A stretch of 64,000 bases of DNA from Bog-532 sp963742875 (GTDB lineage: Bacteria > Actinomycetota > Actinomycetes > Streptosporangiales > Streptosporangiaceae): positions 24,776 through 88,775 of the forward strand of contig CAVUNO010000004.1 of the NCBI GenBank assembly GCA_963742875.1. The letters are read 5' to 3'. A model generated the notes under the pieces. The model was not told where the DNA came from. It made no database searches and saw nothing but the letters and a program-made list of their open reading frames with translations. Position 1 is the first letter of the stretch. Every line of letters starts with the position of its first letter. A program made the position numbers and the translations under genes. Positions 52,945-60,626 of this stretch are shown here, in pieces.

Positions 52945-53622
52945 TCATTGCTCCTGGACAGGCTGGTCGAACAGGGCGGCCACGATAGCATCGGCGATCC
53001 AGGCCGCGACGTCGGCCGGTGACCAGCCGCGCTGGAGCGCCAGCAGGTCGTACGTTTCCGGGCTGGCGATCGCCCAGACCAGGTCGACGGCACGCTCGCC
53101 GCCCAGGCCGGGGCGCACTCCGTGCAGCGCGCTCACTACGGCCCGCATGGTCTGCCACCGCACTTCGACCGACCGCTGCCACGCCGCAGCGACCTCCGGA
53201 TCACCGGCCGCGGCGGCGCGCATCATCAAGAACAGCGGAACCACCCGAGCGCCGATCGAGGTCATCTCGTCGGCAAAGATGCGTACCTGCCGCCGCGGAT
53301 CGGGCTCGGCACGCAACGCCGTCATCCACTCGCGATCCAGAAGCATCACATCGCGGTCATCTCCGGCCACCGTCCGGTTGACCACCTCAATGAGCAGATC
53401 TGCCTTGCCACCGACCGAGGAGTACACCGTCTGCACGGCGACCCCGGCCGCGCGTGCCACCTCAGCGATGGTGGTCGCCCCATAGCCCGCCTCGAGGAAA
53501 CGCTGCCCGGCGGCGGCCACCACCCGCCGCCGGCTCTCAAGCCGTTGCTGCTCAGCCAGGCGCCGGCGTTCGGTCGCGTCATAGGGGCGGGGACTGACAC
53601 CACGGGCCACAACCCTTGCCAT
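52945..53622 (-). CDS. TetR-family transcriptional regulator
   Basis: A 225-residue TetR protein. The N-terminal HTH is RRRVVAAAGQRFLEAGYGAT, TIAEVARAAGVAVQTVYSSV and GGKADLLIEVVNRTVAGDD. The C-terminal ligand domain is helical (RIFADEMTSIGARVVPLFLM, AVDLVWAIASPETYDLLALQ) and ends RGWSPADVAAWIADAIVAAL. The start at 53622 is the first ATG. It now lies between IS arrays. Before the insertions it may have been next to the P450 gene, now 4.9 kb away. Regulated genes unknown. Confidence 0.9.
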   Translation of the reverse strand: MARVVARGVSPRPYDATERRRLAEQQRLESRRRVVAAAGQRFLEAGYGATTIAEVARAAGVAVQTVYSSVGGKADLLIEVVNRTVAGDDRDVMLLDREWMTALRAEPDPRRQVRIFADEMTSIGARVVPLFLMMRAAAAGDPEVAAAWQRSVEVRWQTMRAVVSALHGVRPGLGGERAVDLVWAIASPETYDLLALQRGWSPADVAAWIADAIVAALFDQPVQEQ

Positions 53623-53849
53623 AACAACATTCTAGCGAGAATGCCGCTCTATCAGACTGGCCCTGAAGACCGCGCCCAGCCGCCAGCGTGGTGCCGATAC
53701 GCCATAGCCGTGCCTCGCCACCGTCACCCGGGACTGTAACTTCAACGGCTCTGTCTCACTTTCGGCGGTAACAGCGTGTCAGGCTATGCCACAATGAGTC
53801 ACATGCGTCATGGTCGGTCACGTGTGACATAAATGGGCTTGCGGGAATC

Positions 53850-54040
53850 GTGTTCTCCGGGTTGTCGTCCCTGGTCATCGAAGACGTGGCGGACCAGGAT
53901 GGTGTGATCGTGGTCGGGGCGTCGACGGCGGGCGGGCCAGTGCCGTGCCCGCGGTGCGGCGCTGGGACTGGCCGTGTGCACGGGTACCGTCTCGAACTCC
54001 TCGGCTGTGACGCCCGGCCGACCGCAGATGACAGATTCTC
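53850..54040 (+). pseudogene. ISL3-family transposase N-terminal fragment
   Basis: Starting at GTG 53850: FSGLSSLVIEDVADQDGVIV, VGASTAGGPVPCPRCGAGTG, RVHGYRLELLGCDARP. The cysteine pair and the RVHGY motif are typical of the zinc-finger N-terminus of ISL3 transposases. After about 60 residues the match ends at the junction with an oppositely oriented integrase fragment. Confidence 0.75.
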
Positions 54041-54057
54041 GCTGTTGTACCGCCCAG

Positions 54058-54270
54058 ACGCCGCGCTTTCGGTATCAGGCTGAGCAGGGCCGCGAGCAGT
54101 GCCCGGTCCGCCCAGGCCAGGTGCGGGCGGCGCAGCTGCCGTCGTTACAGGACGGCGAGCTGGTGGCGCAGGATCAAGATCTCTGCGGTCTGCCACGCCT
54201 CCTCACGCCGGGACAGCAACAGCCACGTGGCCACCCGCGTGATGAGGAGGAAGGCGAACCGCAGGCACAT
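54058..54270 (-). pseudogene. IS481-like integrase, N-terminal fragment
   Basis: The minus strand from ATG 54270 reads MCLRFAFLLITRVATWLLLS, AEILILRHQLAVLQRRQLRR and HLAWADRALLAALLSLIPKA. This is the N-terminus of actinomycete integrase-core transposases. The catalytic part is missing. Fragments of related integrases occur at 56340, 58433 and 59867. Confidence 0.75.
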
Positions 54271-54370
54271 GACGGGTGATCGTGACGGTCAGGCGGCTGG
54301 GAAGGCCAACCCTGCTGGTCAAAGCCGTGGACGGGATTCTCGGCACGCCCGCCCACGAGTGGCCGCCCGG

Positions 54371-56002
54371 TCACGCCCACGGCGAGGTGATGGTGGCGCG
54401 CAGTTCGCGTTTGAGCAGCTTGCCGCTGGCGTTCTTGGGGAGGGCCCCGACGAGGACGACGTGCTTGGGCACCTTGAAGGCGCCGAGCCGCTCGCGGCAG
54501 TGCGTGATGAGCTCCGCCGGCGTGGCCGGCTGGCCGTCCTTCACCACCACCGCGGCGGTCACCGCCTCGACCCATTGCGGATGGGGGAGCGCGAACACCG
54601 CCGCCTCGGCCACCGCCGGATGCTGGTACAGCACCTCTTCCACCTCGCGGCTGGCGACGTTCTCCCCGCCGGTCTTGATCATGTCCTTCTTACGGTCCAC
54701 CACGGTGAGGTAGCCCTCGGCGTCCAGCACGCCCAGGTCGCCGCTGTGGAACCAGCCGCCGGCGAAGGCCTGCGCGGTAAGGTCCGGGTCTGCCCAGTAG
54801 CCGAGCATCGCGTGCGGGCTGCGGTGCACGATCTCGCCGATCTCCCCGGCCGGCTGCGGGCGCCCGGCCTCGTCCACGACGAGCGTCTCGACGTTGAGGG
54901 CGGCGCGGCCGGCCGAGCCCGCCTTGCGCACCTGGTCGACGGGCTTGAGCACCGTAGCCAGCGGGCCCATCTCGGTCTGCCCGTAGAAGTTAAACAGCCG
55001 CACGCTGGGCAGCCGGGCACCGATCTCCTTCAGCACCTCCACCGGCATGATGGAGGCGCCGTAGTAGCCCTTGCGCAGCGACGACAGGTCCCGGCGGTCG
55101 AAGTCCGGGTGACGCAGCAGGGAGATCCAAACCGTCGGCGGGCAGAACAGCTTCGTCGCGTGCTCGGTCTCGACCGCCTGCATGATGGCCCCGGGATCGG
55201 CACCGGGCAGCACCACGTTCGTCGCGCCCAGGTAGATCCCCGGCGTAAGGAAACAGTGCAGCTGCGCGCAGTGGTAGAGCGGCAGCGAGTGCACTTCCAC
55301 GTCAGCCCCGGTCATCTCGCCGTCCACCGCACACGAGACGTACTGCGCGATGAGGCTGCGATGAGACAGCATGGCGCCCTTGGGCCGGGACTCGGTCCCG
55401 CTGGTGTAGATCAGCTGGGCCAGGTCGTCATCGCCCACGGTGACATCCGGGGCAGGAGCGCCGTCGTAAGCCATCCAGTCCGGGACAGCCTCCCAGCCCG
55501 CGTCCCTGCCCACGACCCTGCCCGCGGGCGGCTGTTCGCCGCGCTCCGGGATCACACCGCGCACGGTGACGGTGCTGACGCGCCCGCGTCCGCCGCCCGC
55601 CAGCCCCCTCAGGGCCTGCTCAGCCACCGGCACCAGCGTGTCCCCGGCGATCAGCCCCGTGGCGCCGGAATGCCCGAGCACGTAGCCGACCTCGCCCGCT
55701 GTCAGCATGAAGTTGATGGGCACGGACACCGCGCCGAGCCGGGCCAGCGCGAAGTAGGCCACCACGAACGCGTGGTTGTTATGGCTGAAGATCGCAACCC
55801 GGTCGCCGGCGGCGACCCCGCGGGCGGCCAGCGCCGCGGCGGTCCGGTTCACCGTGGCGTCGAGTTCGGCGTACGTCTGCCGCAGGCCGCGGTAGACGAT
55901 GGCGGTCTTGTCCGGGTCACGCGCGGCGGACCGGCGCAGCAGGTCGCCGATCGACTGGCTCCGGGCGTGCACGACGAGCGGCGAGGGGATGTCGTCCGGC
56001 AT
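54371..56002 (-). CDS. Acyl-CoA synthetase (AMP-forming, FadD-like)
   Basis: A 543-residue ANL-superfamily enzyme that activates a carboxylic acid as AMP ester and transfers it to CoA. Motifs: AQLIYTSGTESRPKGAMLSH (P-loop), LFNFYGQTEMGPLATVLKP, GGWFHSGDLGVLDAEGYLTV, VDRKKDMIKTGGENVASREV and the C-terminal lysine in ALPKNASGKLLKRELRA. Length and order are complete. Start ATG 56002. The protein resembles medium or long-chain fatty acyl-CoA ligases of actinomycetes. The substrate is unknown. It is isolated among IS fragments. Confidence 0.9.
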   Translation of the reverse strand: MPDDIPSPLVVHARSQSIGDLLRRSAARDPDKTAIVYRGLRQTYAELDATVNRTAAALAARGVAAGDRVAIFSHNNHAFVVAYFALARLGAVSVPINFMLTAGEVGYVLGHSGATGLIAGDTLVPVAEQALRGLAGGGRGRVSTVTVRGVIPERGEQPPAGRVVGRDAGWEAVPDWMAYDGAPAPDVTVGDDDLAQLIYTSGTESRPKGAMLSHRSLIAQYVSCAVDGEMTGADVEVHSLPLYHCAQLHCFLTPGIYLGATNVVLPGADPGAIMQAVETEHATKLFCPPTVWISLLRHPDFDRRDLSSLRKGYYGASIMPVEVLKEIGARLPSVRLFNFYGQTEMGPLATVLKPVDQVRKAGSAGRAALNVETLVVDEAGRPQPAGEIGEIVHRSPHAMLGYWADPDLTAQAFAGGWFHSGDLGVLDAEGYLTVVDRKKDMIKTGGENVASREVEEVLYQHPAVAEAAVFALPHPQWVEAVTAAVVVKDGQPATPAELITHCRERLGAFKVPKHVVLVGALPKNASGKLLKRELRATITSPWA

Positions 56003-56339
56003 GATCGCTCCTGGCGGCTACGGCCGGCGCCGGGCGCGCGGGCGATTCCGCTGGTGACAGCGTAATCAGGCCGGCCCGTGACGAGGATCGGTACAGGATC
56101 CTGAGCGTCACGTGACTTGGATACTTGTGTTACGCGTCGTCGACTGTTGTTAGCGATTCGTTATTTGATGATGCAGCAGCAGCGCTCCGTGAGCACGGTT
56201 CGGCTACGCTTGATGAGCACTGCTGTTACTTTCTCTGCATTGCTGCGTCCTGGTCGGCGGTCACTGCGACCTGCGCAGTCTCGGCATCACGGACCGCCCG
56301 GTGCGGCCATGACGGTCACGCGCGTTGTGACGGACGGGA
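56003..56339. other. No recognised gene between acyl-CoA synthetase and integrase fragment
   Basis: The sequence is of lower GC near 56120-56240 (TTGTTAGCGATTCGTTATTT at about 56150). A plus-strand frame starting at 56125 (MCYASSTVVSDSLFDDAAAA) has no recognised relatives. It may contain the promoter of the acyl-CoA synthetase and a junction of old IS fragments. Confidence 0.3.
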
Positions 56340-56607
56340 TATGGGTCCATCAGGATGTTGCGCGCTGCCTGTGTCGTCCACGCGCCGTCAGGATTCGCGG
56401 TCATGCCGGCGAGGTAAACACGGCGGGTGCCGTGCTCGATGATGATCAGGGCGTAGATGCGCCGCAGGAGCACGGTGTCCACATGGACGAAATCGACCGC
56501 GAGAATGCCGCGGGCCTGCGCGGTCAGGAACTGTTTCCACGTCGACCCCTTCCGGCGGGGTCCGGGATCGATCCCGGCATCATGCAAAATCTGCCACACC
56601 GTGGCGG
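56340..56607 (-). pseudogene. IS481-like integrase, middle part, split by ISKra4
   Basis: The minus strand reads TVWQILHDAGIDPGPRRKGS, TWKQFLTAQARGILAVDFVH (first catalytic D in AVDF), RRIYALIIIEHGTRRVYLAG and MTANPDGAWTTQAARNILMD, then diverges at about 56340. The N-terminal side is continued beyond ISKra4 copy 2 at 58433 with HPIAAAT, which proves that the element jumped into this gene. Confidence 0.82.
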
Positions 56608-58432
56608 GGGTGCATCTTTCTGACATGTGCGACATTAGGCCGATACCTAATTAACCTCCTGAAATTTGGCGTGTCTGAGTTTTGCGGACATATCGGGCGT
56701 TGCTGATGGTGGTCTGCGCTGGTCACCGTGGCGGGGACGAGCTGCCAGGGCGAGGTCCGGGATGGCCGTCCGTTGCCGGGTCCGCCGGTTTCCGGGGCGT
56801 TTCCGGGACCATGGGCGGAAATCATTCCCGGCAGGCCCAGGAGGCGGCGGTGACGGTGAGGTTCTCGGTGACGGTGAGGCAGGTCCGGGAGGACGGGAGC
56901 GAGGCCCCGCTGGACGGGGAGCTGGCGGCGGCGCTCGCCGCCCCGGCGGAGCAGTTCGCCGGGCTGGCGGCCTGGGCCGCGGAGGAATCGCGGTACCTCG
57001 ATCACGGGGAGCGGGAGAAGGCGATCGGCCGGGAGGGTCGCGAGCTGCAGCGGCGCCTGCTGCAGGCCACGTTCGACATCGACAGCGCCCGCGAGGAGCG
57101 GGCTGAGGGGGTCACGAGCGCCGCCGGGATCGGTCACGGCACCGTCGAGGCCGGGCACGGCCGGGGCGTGACCAGCGTGTTCGGGCCGGTTCGCGTCAGT
57201 CGGCTGGCCTACCGCAACCGCCGCGAGCCGAACCTGTACCCCGCCGACGCCCGGCAGGTCCTGCCCGATGACCCCTACTCCCTGGGCATGCGGGCCCTGG
57301 CGGCCTTCCACCTGGCCGCGGGCGGGTTCGGGCAGGCCCAGGAGGTCATCGAGGCCCGCACCGGCGTCACCGTCGGCCGCGCCCAGCTCACCGGGCTCGC
57401 GGAAGACCTCGCGGCCTGGACGGGCGGCTGCTGCGAGGAACGCTCCCGCGACGCGGAAGAAGAAGAGCAGCCGGACAGCGACGTGATCATGATGCAGGCC
57501 GACGGCAAGGGCATCGCCATGCGCCCGGAGCACCGCAAGAGCGCCGGGAAGGAGGACGGCACGCGCCCCGGGATCAAGAAGATGGCCGAGATCGTCGCCG
57601 TCGCCGACTTCACCCCCGCCGCCCGGGAACCGGAGGACGTCGCCGCCCCCCAGGCCCGCCGCCAGGCGCACCCCGGCCCGAAAGCCCGCGACAAGTGGGT
57701 ATCGGCCTCGGTCACCGAGTCCATCGAGGACATGATCGCGTCCGCGTCCGGCGAGGCCGACCGCCGCGACCCCCAGCGCACCCGGCAGCGGGTCTTCCTC
57801 GCCGACGGTAACAGGCAGCAGATCACCGCCATCGAGGCCCAGGCCGCCGGGCGCGGCCTGAAGGTCCCGGTCCTGATCGATTACATCCACGTCAGCGGCT
57901 ATATAGGCAAAGCCGCCGCCGGCCTCCACCCCGGCGACCCCGTCACCGCGGGCCAGTGGGCCGACGGGCAGCTGCTCCGCGTCCTGCACGGCCGCGCGAA
58001 AGCCGTCGCCGCCACCCTCGCCTCCGTCGCCGCGAAAACCCGCGCCAACCCCCGCAAGCGCCTTGACCTCACCGACATGGACAAGGCCGTCACCTACCTC
58101 ACGAACAACCACCGGCACATGCACTACGACAAGGCACCCGAGAAAGGCTGGCCGATCGCCACCGGCATGATCGAGGGCGCCTGCAGATTCGTCATCGAAG
58201 ACAGATTCGGGATCACAGGCGCCAGATGGTCCCCCGACGGAGCCGAGACCATTCTCAAGCTCCGCGCCGTCGTCGTCAACGGCGACCTCGACGCATACAT
58301 GAACTGCTACAAGGAACGCTACCGCGGCGAACACCACCTCAGCCGCTACGACCCGGCCACCATCGAAGACCTCAACCTCGCCGCATGACCGGAACACCCC
58401 GAAATGAGGCACCTTTCAGCAAGACGCACCCC
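56608..58432 (+). mobile_element. ISKra4-family insertion sequence, copy 2 (intact)
   Basis: 1825 bp with inverted ends GGTGCATCTTTCTGACATG and complement GGTGCGTCTTGCTGAAAGG. An 8-base target duplication CGTGGCGG is seen at 56600-56607 and 58433-58440. It inserted into an integrase pseudogene. It differs from copy 1 at only a handful of bases and has an open transposase, so it is probably the active parent. Confidence 0.9.
56850..58388 (+). CDS. ISKra4-family transposase
   Basis: 512 residues from GTG 56850 (AGGAGG six bases upstream). Earlier in-frame starts exist but lack a ribosome site. Features: an N-terminal helical region, SVFGPVRVSRLAYRNRREPN (domain start), DSDVIMMQADGKGIAMRPEH (first catalytic D), QRVFLADGNRQQITAIEAQA (second D), VPVLIDYIHVSGYIGKAAAG and the C-terminal IATGMIEGACRFVIEDRFGI (E), as in ISKra4 transposases. 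The frame is complete. Confidence 0.92.
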   Translation: MTVRFSVTVRQVREDGSEAPLDGELAAALAAPAEQFAGLAAWAAEESRYLDHGEREKAIGREGRELQRRLLQATFDIDSAREERAEGVTSAAGIGHGTVEAGHGRGVTSVFGPVRVSRLAYRNRREPNLYPADARQVLPDDPYSLGMRALAAFHLAAGGFGQAQEVIEARTGVTVGRAQLTGLAEDLAAWTGGCCEERSRDAEEEEQPDSDVIMMQADGKGIAMRPEHRKSAGKEDGTRPGIKKMAEIVAVADFTPAAREPEDVAAPQARRQAHPGPKARDKWVSASVTESIEDMIASASGEADRRDPQRTRQRVFLADGNRQQITAIEAQAAGRGLKVPVLIDYIHVSGYIGKAAAGLHPGDPVTAGQWADGQLLRVLHGRAKAVAATLASVAAKTRANPRKRLDLTDMDKAVTYLTNNHRHMHYDKAPEKGWPIATGMIEGACRFVIEDRFGITGARWSPDGAETILKLRAVVVNGDLDAYMNCYKERYRGEHHLSRYDPATIEDLNLAA

Positions 58433-58505
58433 CGTGGCGGCTGCGATCGGGTGACCGAGCTTGACGAGCTCGCCTTGCACCCGCCGATGCCCACGTCGGG
58501 GTCAC
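58433..58505 (-). pseudogene. IS481-like integrase, upstream part separated by ISKra4 copy 2
   Basis: The minus strand reads HRRVQGELVKLGHPIAAAT up to the ISKra4 border. It joins perfectly with TVWQILHDAG on the other side (56607). The rest of the N-terminus is gone beyond about 58505. Confidence 0.7.
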
Positions 58506-58540
58506 TCAGCGATGATCCCAGCCCACAAGACTGCCCAACG

Positions 58541-58733
58541 GGCTCGCCCCGGCGACCCCGCCTGCATGGCCGCCGCCATCATCGCCAGCGTGGACCAGCA
58601 GCCCGCCCCGCTGCGCGTCATACGGTGGTTCGCAGGCCCTGCAAACCACCGTCGACGTCCTCAAGGACCGGATCGCCAGCTTCGAGGCCCAGGCGGCCTG
58701 GCCGCCTCCACCGACTTCCCGCCAGGGGAATGA
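58541..58733 (+). pseudogene. Short-chain dehydrogenase C-terminal remnant
   Basis: RARPGDPACMAAAIIASVDQ and QPAPLRVI, then after a frameshift SQALQTTVDVLKDRIASFEA, and finally LAASTDFPPGE before the stop at 58733. This is the typical C-terminus of actinomycete SDR oxidoreductases, with two frameshifts and no NAD-binding part. Confidence 0.7.
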
Positions 58734-58881
58734 CCAGGACTCACAAGAGAGAAGTAACGGAAGCCCGGTCCCCGCGATGACGGCTCATCGCGGGGACGGG
58801 GCTATCGGTCGTGGTGTTAACGGCGCCGGGCGGCGGGCGAAAGCGCGGGGAGAGCCGGCGTCCTCGAAAACGACGTCGCGG

Positions 58882-59080
58882 CTAACCCCGGCGGCTTCGA
58901 CGTGACCTTGGTGACGTTCTGGACATCGCTTCGGGCTGGGCCTCGCTGAGAAATCCACCGTGTATGCAGGAGGTCTGCAGGCCCTCGCGGCAGAATTCGC
59001 AGGTGGCCTGGTAGGCGAACGACGCCACCACCAGGTCGCCGCGCCGCAGGAACCGCCGCCCGGCGAGAACATTCCCGCCG
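58882..59080 (-). pseudogene. Zinc-dependent alcohol dehydrogenase fragment
   Basis: The minus strand reads RRGDLVVASFAYQATCEFCR, EGLQTSCIHGGF, EAQPEAM. The spaced cysteines (CEFC...C) correspond to the structural-zinc/early catalytic domain of MDR alcohol dehydrogenases. About 50 residues are left of some 350. Ends are undefined. Confidence 0.6.
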
Positions 59081-59174
59081 GGCGGCGGGCCTTTACCAGT
59101 CACAGTGCCCGTCACGGCTGCAACCGCGCCGCAATGGTTTCGCCTTCCGGCCGTCGGCAGGGCAGACTGGGACC

Positions 59175-59414
59175 GTGACCAGCGAGCAGCTCCAGATGAT
59201 CTCCGCCGACCCGGCTGTGATGCACGGCCAGGCCGTGATCACCGGAACGCGGGTGCCGGTCAGCCTGATCCTGGACTGCCTTGCGGCCGGGATGACCGTC
59301 GAGGAGATCACGGCCGAGTACCCTACAGTCACCGCCGCGGGCGTGCGCGCGGCCGCCGCCTACGGGGCGGCCCTCGCGCGTGAGGAACTGCTGCCGCTGC
59401 CGCAGCCGCGGTGA
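59175..59414 (+). CDS. DUF433 antitoxin
   Basis: 79 residues from GTG 59175. MISADPAVMHGQAVITGTRV, PVSLILDCLAAGMTVEEITA and EYPTVTAAGVRAAAAYGAAL match DUF433, a small HTH family that acts as antitoxin to DUF5615 PIN-like toxins. The stop overlaps the start of the toxin gene (GTGA at 59411-59414), so they are translationally coupled. Intact. Confidence 0.88.
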   Translation: MTSEQLQMISADPAVMHGQAVITGTRVPVSLILDCLAAGMTVEEITAEYPTVTAAGVRAAAAYGAALAREELLPLPQPR

Positions 59415-59768
59415 AGTTCAAGCTCGACGAGAACCTGCCCGCCTCGTCTGCCGCCGTTCTGGCCCGTGCCGGACACGACGTTGACACCGTCACCGCCGAG
59501 GGCCTGACCGGTGCGCCCGATCGAGAACGTCGTCGTCGCTGCCACCGCAGAAGGCCGGATCCTGATCTCCCTCGATGTTGGCATGGGCGACATCCGCGCC
59601 TACCCGCCCGGCAGCCACGCGGGCATCGTGGTGCTGCGCGTATCCGACCAGTCCGCGGCCACTGTCACCGAGGTGATCAACGACCTGGCCGACCTCGCTG
59701 AGCCCGCCAGCCTGACAGGTGCGATCGCCATCCTGCAGCGCGGACTGCTGCGCATCCGCCGTCCCTGA
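59411..59768 (+). pseudogene. DUF5615 PIN-like toxin, frameshifted
   Basis: Begins KFKLDENLPASSAAVLARAG, HDVDTVTAEGLTGAPD and then shifts at about 59521. The other frame continues with ENVVVAATAEGRILISLDVG, MGDIRAYPPGSHAGIVVLRV and the ending AILQRGLLRIRRP at 59768. The PIN acidic residues (D in LDEN, D in SLDVGMGD) are present on both sides. One extra C in GATCGAG explains the shift. If real, the toxin is dead and the antitoxin is an orphan. Confidence 0.82.
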
Positions 59769-59866
59769 TGGCGCGAGCCGCCCGTCAACCTCGCCGACCA
59801 CCGACCTGGAGCCCGGCCAGGACCTGTGGGATGCCAGAACTGTGCCGGTAGCCGTGACCTGGTCTT

Positions 59867-60622
59867 TTAGGCGGTCCGCTTGTATTCGTTGAGGAGGCCG
59901 CCGAGGACGGGCCGGCGCTTGACTCGTTCCTGGGAGAGATCGGCTACGGCGTGGTCAGGCCGTGGTGGCTGGAGCTGGAGGGCGCGGTGCGGTCTTCGCC
60001 CGTTGTAGTGACGGGTATATTCGGCCACCACGCTGCGCAGGTGCCGTTCGCTGAAGATCAGTATCCGGTCGGTGACCTCCGTCCGGGCGGTGAGCACGAA
60101 CCGCTCCGCATAGGCGTTCGCGCGAGGACTTCGGGGCGGGATTTTAACCGCTTCGATGCCGGCATCGGCTAGGACCGCATCGAACGACGCGCGGAACTGC
60201 CCGGCCCGGTCCCGAATGAGGAACCGGAAATCGGCGGCGCGCTCACCGAGGTCCATCAGGAGGTTCCGGATCTGCTGGGTGGTCCATGGCCCGTCCGGGT
60301 TGCGGTCATACCGAGGATGTGCACGTAGCGGGAGCCGACCTCCATCACGAACAAGCAGTACAGGCGCTGAAGGGTGACCGCGCAGTCCACGTGGAAGAAG
60401 TCCGTGGCGAGCATCGTCGCGGCTTGCGCGTGCAGGAACTGCCGCCACGTCGTGTCGGTGTGCCGCTTGGCCGCCGGCGGGATCTTCAGCGCCATGAGGA
60501 CGCGGCGGATGGTGGATGCGCTGACCCGGTGGCCGAGCTTGAGCAGTTCGCCTTGGATCCGCTGGTATCCCCAGCCGTGGTTCTCGGCGGCGAGCCGCCC
60601 AATGAGCGCGGCGATCTAGGTC
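59867..60622 (-). pseudogene. IS481-like integrase, catalytic part, frameshifted and 5'-truncated
   Basis: The minus strand reads AALIGRLAAENHGWGYQRIQ, ALKIPPAAKRHTDTTWRQFL, ATDFFHVDCAVTLQRLYCLF (first D) and HILGMTA. After a one-base loss at about 60300 come NPDGPWTTQQIRNLLMDLGE, FRFLIRDRAGQFRASFDAVL (second D), IPPRSPRANAYAERFVLTAR (E) and HYNGRRPHRALQL to 59867. The N-terminus is cut near the IS1634 insertion (60627). Confidence 0.85.
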
Positions 60623-60626
60623 TAGG

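Noticed and set aside
56580..58412. 610-codon frame opposite the ISKra4 transposase
   Set aside because: Shadow; it also exists opposite copy 1 and carries no motif.
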